From the NCBI RefSeq assembly GCF_051020955.1, contig NW_027476110.1:1214001-1278000 (forward strand): a stretch of 64,000 bases of DNA, in the 5' to 3' direction. Within the stretch, counting starts at the first letter, position 1, and each line of letters starts with the position of its first letter. The notes beneath the pieces are model-generated. The model searched no databases, had not been told where the DNA came from, and saw only the letters and a program-made list of their open reading frames with translations. This DNA comes from Megalopta genalis. Taxonomy: Eukaryota > Arthropoda > Insecta > Hymenoptera > Halictidae. Below are positions 1-8,324 of this stretch, in pieces. The translations under genes were made by a program, and so were the position numbers.

Positions 1-2
1 CC

Positions 3-1169
3 CTGCCCTGGTCCGCCATTAGGGAGGCCCTGGTTGAACACCAGGTGCCTCCCTATCTGAGGCGGGTGATCGGGGCCTACCTGCGGGGCAGGTGGGTGGA
101 ATACCCGGGCCGGTATGGGACGATACGGAGGGAAGTGGATTGCGGGGTCCCGCAGGGGTCCGTGCTAGGACCACTCCTGTGGGACCTGGGATATAACGCA
201 GTCCTGAAGGCCCCCCAGCCCGACGGTGCCACTCTCGTCTGCTATGCAGACGACACATTAGTGGTCGCCGTCGGGGACACCTTCGAGAGGACCATCCGAC
301 GAGCGGAGGTTGCGGTGGCAGCCGTCGTCGCGAGGATCTGCGATCTGGGGCTGAAGGTGGCCCCGGAGAAGGCCGAGGCCGTCTGGTTTGGACGGCCTTG
401 GTCTCGGCCACGGGCCAGATCGTGGATCTGGGTTGGAGAAGCCTGCGTCGAGGTGAAGTCCGAGATCAAGTATCTCGGACTGATCCTCGACAGCCACTGG
501 AGGTTCGGAGCACATTTCGGCCGTCTCGTCCCCCGAGTTGAGAGGGCGGCGGCCGCGTTAGGCCGCCTGTTGCCCTTTATCGGGGGACCGGGCGATATGG
601 TGCGTCGCCTATACCTAGGCGTGGTGCGGTCCATGGCATTATACGGCGCCCCGATTTGGGCGCCGTCCGTGAGGGCAAACCGGCGCAACACATTGTTGTT
701 GCGCCGGATTCAGAGGCAAATGGCCCTTCGCCTCGTAAGGGGTTACCGCACCACGTCTACCGTGGCGGCGCTTGCTCTGGCGGGAGAAATTCCCTTCGAG
801 CTGCAGGCGGCGATGCGCGCCTATGTCTATAGGCGCATATGCATCGCTGGCCGGGCTCGGGGGCTTCGAGCACCAGGCCCGGGGACTAGCGCTCGCCAGA
901 TGGCATGCGGAGCTTTGCTCCCATGCCGCCGAGCGCGTCCCCGGGGCTCTCCTGCCGCACTTCACCTCGCGGCGGGAGAGGCGGTTTGGCAGGCTCTCCT
1001 ACCGTGCGATGCAGATATTCACCGGGCATGGCTTCTTCGGTGTCTACCTGTGTCGCATCGGTCGGGAAGCGACGACGGTGTGCCACCACTGTGGCGCGGA
1101 GGAGGACTCGGCGCAGCATACACTGGAGGTGTGCCCCGCCTTTTCAGTGCTGCGCCGAGTCCTAAGTAG
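3..1169 (+). CDS. ORF2 reverse transcriptase, C-terminal half (partial, copy 1)
   Basis: The frame is open from the window edge, so the true start lies upstream; the first internal Met is at 45. It encodes the RT palm and thumb: GVPQGSVLGPLLWDLGYN, then the catalytic YADD at 243-254 followed by TLVVAVG, then KAEAVWFG and IKYLGLILD. These are standard motifs of non-LTR reverse transcriptases, which copy element RNA onto nicked chromosomal DNA. Downstream of about 860 this frame loses similarity to the family, while the frame of 772-1359 carries the expected C-terminal domain. The last ~300 bases of this ORF are therefore probably not native protein. The same frame change is present in copy 2. 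Confidence 0.88.
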   Translation: MPWSAIREALVEHQVPPYLRRVIGAYLRGRWVEYPGRYGTIRREVDCGVPQGSVLGPLLWDLGYNAVLKAPQPDGATLVCYADDTLVVAVGDTFERTIRRAEVAVAAVVARICDLGLKVAPEKAEAVWFGRPWSRPRARSWIWVGEACVEVKSEIKYLGLILDSHWRFGAHFGRLVPRVERAAAALGRLLPFIGGPGDMVRRLYLGVVRSMALYGAPIWAPSVRANRRNTLLLRRIQRQMALRLVRGYRTTSTVAALALAGEIPFELQAAMRAYVYRRICIAGRARGLRAPGPGTSARQMACGALLPCRRARPRGSPAALHLAAGEAVWQALLPCDADIHRAWLLRCLPVSHRSGSDDGVPPLWRGGGLGAAYTGGVPRLFSAAPSPK

Positions 1170-1359
1170 GGAAGTTGGTCGCGACCTCGCTCTCTCCAGC
1201 TTAGTTGGGGCCATGCTGGAGAGCCCGACAAAATGGGCGGCAGCCATAGCCTTTTGCGAACAGGTAATGTTGCAGAAGGAGGCTGCCGAGCGGGGTCGCC
1301 GCGAGCGGGGGGTGCGGCGTCTGCGCCCACGCCTAGAGCCCCCCCCCCCGAGCAGCTGA
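772..1359 (+). CDS. ORF2 C-terminal CCHC domain in a shifted frame (copy 1)
   Basis: This frame is shifted by +1 relative to the RT frame. It carries the normal C-terminal end of R1-clade ORF2: a segment around FTGHGFFGVYLCRIGR and then a zinc-binding CHHC...H...C motif of the form C-x2-C-x8-H-x4-C. It ends at TGA 1357-1359. The Met at 772 is unlikely to be a true start, because the family-like sequence begins only after about 865. The frames most plausibly change around the G5 run at 859-863. The segment is a domain of ORF2, not a separate gene. It can be expressed only by frameshifting, or else ORF2 here is defective. Confidence 0.8.
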   Translation: MLWREKFPSSCRRRCAPMSIGAYASLAGLGGFEHQARGLALARWHAELCSHAAERVPGALLPHFTSRRERRFGRLSYRAMQIFTGHGFFGVYLCRIGREATTVCHHCGAEEDSAQHTLEVCPAFSVLRRVLSREVGRDLALSSLVGAMLESPTKWAAAIAFCEQVMLQKEAAERGRRERGVRRLRPRLEPPPPSS

Positions 1360-1779
1360 TAATAGGCGGGCGGCGGGTGTACCAGATCATGCTGGTTTAA
1401 TTACCCGCCGCCCGCCAACCGAGGACGTCCTATCAGGAGTGGGGGCGACGACAACCTGTCGTCGTCCCCGACGGCCGCCGGTGCGGCCGTCGTGACGAGG
1501 CGGTGTGGGGTGCGGTCCCCCGCACCGCCGAATCAAGATGATTTATGGGGGAAGGATTGATCTCCCCCCCCGGACGCGGCCGGCCACCGCTCCATCCTGG
1601 TGGCCGGCCAGGCGAGGGGGAGCCGCGGTCGTGTTCTTAAGAGTTCCCGTGGCTCCCCCGTTAATCGCCAGCGCCCTAGGCCGCCGTGGGGGTTTTAGCG
1701 GGTCGAACCCCGCACTACCCCCGCCCCGCCATCCGGGCGGGACGGAGGTGTCTGACCAGCAGATTTCCCCCACGATAAT
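1360..1779 (+). other. 3' UTR with serial hairpins (copy 1)
   Basis: This noncoding segment lies between the ORF2 stop and the A tail. It contains perfect inverted repeats: CGGGCGGCGGG 1367-1377 with 1404-1414, enclosing ACCAG/CTGGT; GACGGCCGC 1470-1478 with 1483-1491; GGCCGGCCACC 1578-1588 with 1599-1609; and GGGGGAGCC 1616-1624 with 1651-1659. The first and the last two pairs also occur in copy 2, while the pair at 1470-1491 and a neighbouring CGACGACA/TGTCGTCG pair (1446-1464) do not. In this clade the RT is known to recognise the 3' UTR RNA to start target-primed reverse transcription, so the shared hairpins are candidates for that signal. Confidence 0.75.
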
Positions 1780-1796
1780 AAAAAAAAAAAAAAAAA

Positions 1797-1922
1797 GTTA
1801 AGCAAGATTCTCGTATTTAAAAATCTGATGACAGGTTTTTTCAGAAAATTGGAAAAACCGAAAAATCACAGGAGTAAAGTGCCATTTTCTGACATTAGAT
1901 TTCGTTCTAAATGCACAATCCC
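1797..1922 (+). repeat. Satellite fragment between copy 1 and the BEL element
   Basis: This 126-bp piece matches most of one type A monomer of the large array, from GTTAAGCAAGATTCTCG to AATCCC. It carries the variants TGATGACAGG and CACAGGAG, also seen inside the array, for example near 48,790. It shows that copy 1 sits in the same satellite family and that the BEL element entered that satellite. The BEL LTR begins immediately after it. Confidence 0.95.
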
Positions 1923-2626
1923 TGTTCCGTCTTGCAACGGAATTTTCCAGCCGTGTCCGCCCGACTTTCTCCGGGACGGACTACCTTTCTTCAATCCCTA
2001 AAAAACAGTTTGTTTACCGGGAACCTTCGGTGCAGCGTGGCAAATCGACGGTCCTTCAACGTGCAGTTGACAAAAGTCACGTTCGTTGGGCCTCCAATTT
2101 CGTGGAGCCTTCGCCTGCAGTTTTTAAATTTCCAATTCCTTCGACCCGTCTCCTTTCCGGCAATAGAGTAATTTCTGCAATTTCGAATAACGCACACTTC
2201 ATCGGCAACATTTCCTTAATTTATGACAGGGTCGCCAGCACGCATCTCTTCGGTCGCCTTTTCCGGGATTTCTTACTACCTGACACTGGGTACGTCCGGG
2301 ACTCCTAAGGTCCCTTTCCACCTCGCGATCAACCAATGATCTTCAAGTTTTCTCTCGGCGAGAAACATATAAAAACGAGAACTCTTGACCACCTCACACA
2401 GTCTTTTTTCACTCCTGCGTAACCTCGTTCATATCGTTCAACATCGCTCGTCACTCCAGTCTACGTCTCATTTCACGAACTACTAAGTAAAACAGTTGTT
2501 CATTTTTAAGTAAACGGACAACGATATCGTCCTATTCCGTCGCGCAGCGTAGTCGGCCTTACAACCCGATAGATAGTTAATATCGCGGAATAACGATATC
2601 AGGTGCTCACACGACGCACCTCAACA
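1923..2626 (+). repeat. 5' LTR of the BEL/Pao element
   Basis: The LTR begins TGTT and, judged from the primer site three bases further on, ends AACA at 2626, giving the usual short inverted ends and 704 bp. Its first 194 bp recur at 8131-8324 with one mismatch. It contains a TATA box at 2368-2375. The right end is inferred from the primer-binding site, because the second LTR is truncated. Confidence 0.9.
2368..2375 (+). promoter_or_regulatory. TATA box of the BEL LTR promoter
   Basis: TATAAAAA lies 445 bp into the LTR, and an initiator-like CACAGTCTT follows about 30 bp downstream near 2396-2404. That spacing fits a Pol II core promoter making the genomic RNA, with U3 ending near 2398. The start site is inferred. 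Confidence 0.6.
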
Positions 2627-2629
2627 TTT

Positions 2630-2648
2630 TGGTCCTTCGAGCCGGATT
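2630..2648 (+). other. Primer-binding site, complementary to tRNA-Tyr 3' end
   Basis: TGGTCCTTCGAGCCGGATT begins with TGG, the complement of the tRNA CCA end, three bases after the LTR. Its reverse complement matches the 3' end of animal tRNA-Tyr as I remember it (CCGGCTCGAAGGA plus CCA). It would prime minus-strand synthesis. Confidence 0.82.
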
Positions 2649-2730
2649 TCGCGACCTGTGGACGACCTTAGTCGTGAATTCCACGTTAACAACGAAATTA
2701 TTGTGTTGTGGTGATTCATCGTTCTAAGCC

Positions 2731-4041
2731 ATGGCCACAGAAAGCTCACAGCACGTCAAGATTCTACGTCAAAAGAGAGGCGGCATCAAAACGCAACTGA
2801 CACTGTTCGAAAAGTACCTACAAACGTATCAGGATGCTCCCAACCACACCGCTTTAACCTGCAGGCTACAGCGCCTAAAGGAGGTCTACGTGGCGTACGA
2901 CGACATCCAAGCCGAGTTGGAAGTCCTTCAAGAAAGCGTAGACCAAGAGGAAGAACGCAGCACCATGGAAGAACGATACATGGAAGCAGTCATTCAAGCC
3001 GAAATACTGCTATCAACAGCCACCAACACTGTTGATCAACGAGACTCCCCAGTCTCCACGCAAGGATCTGGACCATTCGTCAAGCTGCCCAAGGCAGACC
3101 TGCCACGCTTCGACGGAAGATTCGAAGAATGGTTGTCATTCAAGGACAAATTCTTCTCCATGATTGACAGTCAGGAGAGCCTGTCGAATGTACAAAAATT
3201 GCAATATTTGCAATCAGCAGTATCTGGTGAAGCGGCCAGGGTCATCGGAGCAATGGCAACCACTGGGCCCAACTATACACAAGCATGGCGACTGTTAGAA
3301 GAAACGTATGCCAACGAACGACTAATCGTCACGCGGCATGTGGATCTTCTAGTGCAAACAGCGCCTGTAGCCAAGGAAACTGCTGCTACCTTGAGAGAAT
3401 TCGTGAACCACGTGCAACAACATCTTCGATCCCTCAAAACTCTCGAGGTTCCAGTAGAGCATTGGGACACTCTCCTGCTGTCCATATTGTTGCCCAAGCT
3501 CACGCAACAAATCGGGCTAACTTTCGATCACACCCTCAAGGACAACGAGCTGCCGAAAATCGAAGGGTTGATGAAGTTCCTCACACAACGAGCGAGAAGC
3601 CTGGAGACGACATCAGTCGCCTCGGATCCAGCGTTGACTGCTTCACCAACGAAGAAGAAGCCAACTTCACCGACATCATCAAGACGACAATTTCCTAAGC
3701 CAAGAAATTCTTCGCCAAACAAGCCATCCAAAGTGTTCGCAACAAACACCAAAAGCTTCAAAACCGAGTGTTCCTACTGCAAACGCAGCGGGCACTATAT
3801 CAGCCGATGCGAAGGTTTCCACGCCCTTCCAGTGAACCAGCGCATCCAGTCGGTGAAGCGGGCATCTTTGTGCTCCAACTGCTTACGCCAGGGGCACACG
3901 TCTGAGCAGTGCAACGCGTCAGGCTGCCGAATTTGTGATGAAAATCACAACACGCTACTGCACGTCCCACGAACTCCAAGAGGTTCACCATCTCGAAGGT
4001 CGGCGGACAACGCACGTGAAGCCTCGACCAGTCCGGCATGA
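2731..4041 (+). CDS. gag: BEL/Pao Gag polyprotein region
   Basis: This 436-residue Gag starts at an ATG in a strong context (AAGCCATGG), 82 bases after the primer site. Residues about 116-210 (from FVKLPKADLPRFDGRFEEWL) resemble the DUF1759 Gag domain of BEL/Pao. A basic Ser/Pro-rich linker follows. Then come two CCHC knuckles, C347-C350-H355-C360 and C381-C384-H389-C394, and a CCHH variant, C399-C402-H406-H411, expected to bind RNA during particle assembly. It ends at TGA 4039-4041. The pol frame continues directly after this stop in the same phase, without a nearby in-frame ATG. BEL/Pao elements usually have one gag-pol frame, so this stop is either a readthrough site or a lesion. Confidence 0.92.
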   Translation: MATESSQHVKILRQKRGGIKTQLTLFEKYLQTYQDAPNHTALTCRLQRLKEVYVAYDDIQAELEVLQESVDQEEERSTMEERYMEAVIQAEILLSTATNTVDQRDSPVSTQGSGPFVKLPKADLPRFDGRFEEWLSFKDKFFSMIDSQESLSNVQKLQYLQSAVSGEAARVIGAMATTGPNYTQAWRLLEETYANERLIVTRHVDLLVQTAPVAKETAATLREFVNHVQQHLRSLKTLEVPVEHWDTLLLSILLPKLTQQIGLTFDHTLKDNELPKIEGLMKFLTQRARSLETTSVASDPALTASPTKKKPTSPTSSRRQFPKPRNSSPNKPSKVFATNTKSFKTECSYCKRSGHYISRCEGFHALPVNQRIQSVKRASLCSNCLRQGHTSEQCNASGCRICDENHNTLLHVPRTPRGSPSRRSADNAREASTSPA

Positions 4042-4044
4042 CCA

Positions 4045-7041
4045 GTGTCCGAAATCCATGGATGCACTGCTCTCTCCGCTCAGTCAGCATCCAACCAGCT
4101 GATGACCACCGCAATACTACAAATCTATGACAACCTCAACCAGTTAACAAGATGCAGAACGCTGTTGGACACGTGTTCAACAGCAAACTTCATCACGGAA
4201 CGGCTGGCGTCAAGGCTCCAGCTACGCAAGAAGAAATGCTCAACGTCCATTACAATATTAAACCAACTAACGACGTCGAGTATTTCCTCACTCACGGCAA
4301 CGATCCGATCGAAGTCCGGCGGATTCGAGAAAACGCTGGAATTTCTCGTTATCCCCCACATCTCGGAGACGGAGCCACAACAACACATCGACCGGAGCTC
4401 TATCCAGATACCAGCAAATCTCCAACTTGCTGATCCAGAATTCCACAAGCCAGCTCCAGTCGACATGCTACTGGGGACTGGCATAACACTTTCGCTGCTC
4501 AGCGTCGGGCAAATCGACCTTTCACCTCGCAATGGACCTGAGCTTTTTCTGCAAAAGACCCAATTAGGGTGGGTAATTGGTGGCAGTGTTAGTTCTACAA
4601 CAAGCCGAGAACAACAACGACCAACGCCTTCCTCCATCAAATCCACGCAGCAGAAAAGGAATACAGATCCACAAGTCACCGACGAGTCAGCATCTCCAAC
4701 GAGCAGAGAGGCAGACGATTTGCCAAACGATGCCACGCAGCCGACCAAGGGAGTGCAGTCTTCAGCGAACCAAGACAAACCCCCCAAGCGGACTTGTCAC
4801 GTCACTCAACTTGAGTTCGACGTAAGGAGATTCTGGGAGATCGAAGAAGGACCATCTACGCGTCATCTCTCCTCAGAAGAACTGGCCTGCGAGGAGCATT
4901 TTCAGCGCAACGTGCAACGGAATGACACCGGCCGATATATCGTCGCACTACCATTCAAAAGGGATCCAGCTTGTCTCGGACATTCCCATAACAGAGCTCT
5001 CAAACGTTTCAACTCACTGCAACGACGATTCAAACGAGATCCAGCCTTCAAAAATCAATATACCACAGTCATGCAAGAGTACCTGGATCTCGGTCACATG
5101 TCCGAAGACACTGACCCAAACAAAAACCATGGGTTTTTCCTGCCTCATCATGCAGTCGTGAAGGAAACCAGCATGACTACCAAACTTCGTGTAGTCTTCG
5201 ACGGTTCGGCAAAAACCGACACAGGGGTTTCTCTCAATGAAACTCTCATGGTCGGACCAACCATTCAGGAGGATCTTTTCTCGCATATTCTTCGGTTTCG
5301 ACTTCACAATTACGTCCTTACCGGAGATATCGAGAAAATGTATCGGCAGTTCCTTCTACGCGAGGAAGACAGGAAATTTCAACGGGTCATCTGGACCAAT
5401 CCAAGAGGCGAAGTGAAAACCTTCAAACTCAACACCGTCACCTTCGGTTTATCTCCGGCTCCATTTCTAGCCACACGATGTCTTCAACAACTTGCCGAAG
5501 ACGAAGGACATCGATTCAAGTATGCGGGACACATCGTGAGACGCGACTTGTACGTTGACGACCTGTTGACCGGAGCAGCCACCGTAGAAGAGACCATCAG
5601 CATCCGGGACGAAGTTATCGACTTGTTGCATCACGCAGGTCTTAACATTCGTCAATGGGCATCAAACTGTCCCACCATCCTTCAAGGACTTCCGGAAGGC
5701 AGTGTCAACGTCAAGCTCGAAGCCCACGATGACAAAACATTGAAGACTCTCGGCGTGGCATGGAATTCCCTCGAAGATTCCATAGTCTACTCAGTGACAC
5801 CGATCGCTGTCGATACGAGAGTCACCAAGAGGACGATTCTCTCTAACATTGCCAAAATTTTTGATCCACTGGGATTACTTGGTCCAGTTATCATCACTGC
5901 CAAGCTGATCATGCAAAAATTGTGGCAAATCAAATTGGATTGGGATGAATCCGTTCCTCACAACATACATTCCACGTGGGTAAATTATTGCTCACAACTC
6001 AACCTATTGAACAACATGGCCTTCCCACGACCAATTCTTCTGTCGGACGTCGCAGCCACTCAACTCCATGGACTTTGCGACGCCAGCGAGATTGGCTATG
6101 GAGCGTGCATTTATCTGCGATCCAGCAATGCCAACGGCCAAATTCAATCCAGATTGTTGTGTGCAAAATCTCGTGTAACCCCTCTCAAGTCAGTCACCTT
6201 ACCACGCCTCGAGCTCTGCGGCGCACAATTATTGGTCAAATTGTATGCCACCGTTCTTAATTCAATTCACGTGAGAATTGACCAAACCATATTCTGGACC
6301 GATTCAACGATCACCCTCCATTGGATCAACTCTTCCCCACACTTGCTGAAAGCATTTGTAGCGAATCGAGTTTCCGATATCCAAACGAAGACATCGAGCA
6401 ATATGTGGAGACACGTGCTGTCTAAGGACAATCCTGCCGATGCTTTATCACGCGGTCAACTGCCCGTTGAGTTTATCCAAAACTCCGTTTGGAAACACGG
6501 TCCAAGTTGGCTATCGCAAGACGAATCTTTCTGGCCTCAGCTCAAACTCCCTTCCTTGGACATGCTACCGGAAATCAGAAGCAAAACATGTCTACTCACA
6601 AAGACAGCAGCTTCGTGTGAGATACTGCAGCGGTATTCATCGATCACCAAATTGCAACGAATCGTTGCATACTGCCTTCGATTCAAACCGGACAACCGCT
6701 TCAAGGGACCTGTGTCAGCCGAGGAATTGAACACTGCCAACAAAACCATACTCCGTTTGACACAACGAGAATGCTTCGCCGAAGAGATGCAAGATTTATC
6801 TCAAGGTCGCAGGGTTCACCGCAAGAGCAAACTCAACACGCTCGACCCATTCCTCGATCGAGACGGCGTCATCCGAGTGGGAGGACGTTTGAAGCATGCA
6901 GACATCCCATATTCCCAACAACATCCGATCGTGCTTCCCAAATCGCACCATTTGACAACGCTCATTTTGCGAAACGAACATTTACGCAGCATGCACGCTG
7001 TTGTCCAAGCCACGCTGTACAGTACCCGACAACGATACTGA
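4045..7041 (+). CDS. pol: BEL/Pao Pol: protease, reverse transcriptase, RNase H, start of integrase
   Basis: The frame is in phase with Gag and is separated from it by one TGA; 4045 is a GTG, and the first in-frame ATG is at 4102. The protease active site is near 4168 but reads D-T-C-S rather than the usual D-S/T-G. RT spans roughly 5140-5760, with catalytic Asp at 5326 (TGDIEKMY) and YVDD at 5551-5562. RNase H has Asp at 6079 (LCDASEIGYG) and 6301 (TDST). The integrase zinc-binding region begins with His residues near 6946. The frame then ends at TGA 7039-7041, between the His pair and the Cys pair (7084, 7093) of that zinc-binding domain. The product as read would lack the integrase catalytic core. 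Confidence 0.92.
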   Translation: MSEIHGCTALSAQSASNQLMTTAILQIYDNLNQLTRCRTLLDTCSTANFITERLASRLQLRKKKCSTSITILNQLTTSSISSLTATIRSKSGGFEKTLEFLVIPHISETEPQQHIDRSSIQIPANLQLADPEFHKPAPVDMLLGTGITLSLLSVGQIDLSPRNGPELFLQKTQLGWVIGGSVSSTTSREQQRPTPSSIKSTQQKRNTDPQVTDESASPTSREADDLPNDATQPTKGVQSSANQDKPPKRTCHVTQLEFDVRRFWEIEEGPSTRHLSSEELACEEHFQRNVQRNDTGRYIVALPFKRDPACLGHSHNRALKRFNSLQRRFKRDPAFKNQYTTVMQEYLDLGHMSEDTDPNKNHGFFLPHHAVVKETSMTTKLRVVFDGSAKTDTGVSLNETLMVGPTIQEDLFSHILRFRLHNYVLTGDIEKMYRQFLLREEDRKFQRVIWTNPRGEVKTFKLNTVTFGLSPAPFLATRCLQQLAEDEGHRFKYAGHIVRRDLYVDDLLTGAATVEETISIRDEVIDLLHHAGLNIRQWASNCPTILQGLPEGSVNVKLEAHDDKTLKTLGVAWNSLEDSIVYSVTPIAVDTRVTKRTILSNIAKIFDPLGLLGPVIITAKLIMQKLWQIKLDWDESVPHNIHSTWVNYCSQLNLLNNMAFPRPILLSDVAATQLHGLCDASEIGYGACIYLRSSNANGQIQSRLLCAKSRVTPLKSVTLPRLELCGAQLLVKLYATVLNSIHVRIDQTIFWTDSTITLHWINSSPHLLKAFVANRVSDIQTKTSSNMWRHVLSKDNPADALSRGQLPVEFIQNSVWKHGPSWLSQDESFWPQLKLPSLDMLPEIRSKTCLLTKTAASCEILQRYSSITKLQRIVAYCLRFKPDNRFKGPVSAEELNTANKTILRLTQRECFAEEMQDLSQGRRVHRKSKLNTLDPFLDRDGVIRVGGRLKHADIPYSQQHPIVLPKSHHLTTLILRNEHLRSMHAVVQATLYSTRQRY

Positions 7042-8100
7042 CCCCTCGATGGCAGAAACCAAACAAGGAAGGTCATCCGCCAGTGTATCAAATGCTTCCG
7101 TGCAAATCCACCAAACACAGAATGCATAATGGGAGATCTGCCAAAAGCTCGCGTCAACGAAGATCGACCATTCAACAACGTCGGGGTCGACTACTGCGGT
7201 CCTTTCTTCGTCAAGGAGAAGAAGTTCCGTAACAGAAACCGAATCAAGGTCTACGTCGCTGTCTTTGTATGCCTCGCTGTGAAGGCAGTACACCTGGAGC
7301 TAGTCAGCGACATGACCACCGATGGCTTCCTGGCAGCCTTACGTCGATTCACTGCTCGACGAGGGAAATGTCACGCCATCTATTCCGATAACGGAACGAA
7401 TTTCGTTGGAGCAAATAGAGAGCTCAAAGAAATTCATCAACTGCTGAGTTCACAGGATCATCAACGCAAAGTGGATGCCTACTTGACCAACGAAGGGATC
7501 AACTGGCATTTCATTCCACCAAGGTCACCAAACTTCGGAGGTTTATGGGAAGCGGCAGTGAAGTCGTTCAAACACCACATGAGACGAGTGATAGCCAACG
7601 AATTGCTGACTTTCGAAGAACTCAACACCTTCATCATCGAAATCGAAGCAATTCTCAACTCAAGGCCTCTCACTCCATTGTCTTCGGATCCGAACGATCT
7701 TTGTGCTCTAACTCCAGGACATTTCTTAATCGGCAGCGCACTCAACACATTACCGGAGGTCGACTTCACAACCACTCCATCGAACAAACTCTCCATCTGG
7801 CAACATCTCCAGAAACTCAAGCGTGATTTTTGGGCGAGATGGTATAAGGAATACCTCAATGAGCTAAACATTCGCCACAAGTGGACCAGCGGCAGCCATA
7901 ACATCAAGACGGGAACGCTCGTTCTCGTTAAAGAGGACAACCTACCACCCATGCAGTGGGCCCTCGGACGGGTTCTCGAAGTCCACCCTGGTACAGACGG
8001 CATCATCCGAGCAGTCACCATCCAAACCGTGCAAGGCAATATTAAACGAAACATCAGACAACTTGCACCGTTACCAACTGATGTAGGCCGCGAATTGTAA
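7042..8100 (+). CDS. pol: BEL/Pao integrase core and C-terminal domain (after in-frame TGA)
   Basis: This continues the pol frame after the TGA at 7039-7041; the first Met is at 7129. It has the second half of the zinc-binding domain (CIKC at 7084-7095) and then the DDE core: Asp 7189 (VDYCGPF), Asp 7387 (YSDNGTNF) and Glu 7549 (GLWEAAV). Spacings are 66 and 54 residues, normal for retroviral-type integrases. A C-terminal DUF5641-like region follows (HKWTSG, VLVKEDNLPPMQWALGRV). It ends at TAA 8098-8100, 20 bases before the polypurine tract. The protein would insert the cDNA into the chromosome. No promoter or independent start is evident, so I read it as a cut-off part of Pol, not a separate gene. 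Confidence 0.9.
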   Translation, partial: PLDGRNQTRKVIRQCIKCFRANPPNTECIMGDLPKARVNEDRPFNNVGVDYCGPFFVKEKKFRNRNRIKVYVAVFVCLAVKAVHLELVSDMTTDGFLAALRRFTARRGKCHAIYSDNGTNFVGANRELKEIHQLLSSQDHQRKVDAYLTNEGINWHFIPPRSPNFGGLWEAAVKSFKHHMRRVIANELLTFEELNTFIIEIEAILNSRPLTPLSSDPNDLCALTPGHFLIGSALNTLPEVDFTTTPSNKLSIWQHLQKLKRDFWARWYKEYLNELNIRHKWTSGSHNIKTGTLVLVKEDNLPPMQWALGRVLEVHPGTDGIIRAVTIQTVQGNIKRNIRQLAPLPTDVGREL

Positions 8101-8120
8101 TTGATCGGTACCCTCTCAAC

Positions 8121-8128
8121 GGGGGGAG
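8121..8128 (+). other. Polypurine tract of the BEL element
   Basis: GGGGGGAG lies two bases before the 3' LTR (TGTT at 8131), which is the normal place for the plus-strand primer of an LTR retrotransposon. Confidence 0.8.
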
Positions 8129-8130
8129 CA

Positions 8131-8324
8131 TGTTCCGTCTTGCAACGGAATTTTCCAGCCGTGTCCGCCCGACTTTCTCCGGGACGGACTACCTTTCTTC
8201 AATCCCTAAAAAACAGTTTGTTTACCGGGAACCTTCGGTGCAGCGTGGCAAATCGACGGTCCTTCAACGTGCAGTTGACAAAAGTCACGTTCGTTGGGCC
8301 TCCAATTTCGTGGAACCTTCGCCT
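8131..8324 (+). repeat. Truncated 3' LTR of the BEL element
   Basis: This matches 1923-2116 with one mismatch (8315) and then stops: the 5' LTR continues GCAGTTTTTAAA while here the sequence becomes C-rich R1-clade 5' UTR. The remaining 510 bp of the LTR and the right flank of the BEL insertion are missing. The break coincides with the 5' end of R1-clade copy 2. Confidence 0.95.

Larger units (their letters stand above)
1..1796 (+). mobile_element. R1-clade non-LTR retrotransposon, copy 1 (3' part only)
   Basis: This is the 3' part of a non-LTR retrotransposon: the second half of the ORF2 reverse transcriptase, a 3' UTR and a 17-base A tail (1780-1796). Position 1 corresponds to 12584 of copy 2, so the 5' part lies outside the window. 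By eye I count 29 substitutions and no indels against copy 2 over 1-1359, about 98% identity. The 3' UTRs differ much more, including indels at about 1415-1500. The A tail is followed directly by satellite DNA at the same monomer position as copy 2. AATAAA at 1776-1781 overlaps the tail and may act as a polyadenylation signal. The R1 clade (R1/TRAS/SART relatives) is assigned from the RT motifs, the C-terminal CCHC and the organisation of the full copy. Confidence 0.93.
1923..8324 (+). mobile_element. BEL/Pao LTR retrotransposon, 3' LTR truncated
   Basis: The order is 5' LTR (1923-2626), tRNA primer site (2630-2648), gag (2731-4041), pol with protease, RT, RNase H and integrase (4042-8100), polypurine tract (8121-8128) and a 194-bp start of the 3' LTR (8131-8324). 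The domain order, the DUF1759-like Gag and the YVDD reverse transcriptase are typical of BEL/Pao. The LTR copies differ at one of 194 shared positions (2107 versus 8315), so insertion was recent. The element lies in satellite on its left. On its right the 3' LTR stops abruptly and R1-clade sequence follows, so a target-site duplication cannot be checked. Two in-frame TGA codons suggest it is not autonomous unless they are read through. Confidence 0.95.

Noticed and set aside
1797..1922. A target-site duplication for the BEL element
   Set aside because: Only the left flank exists; the right end of the element is deleted, so no duplication can be seen.
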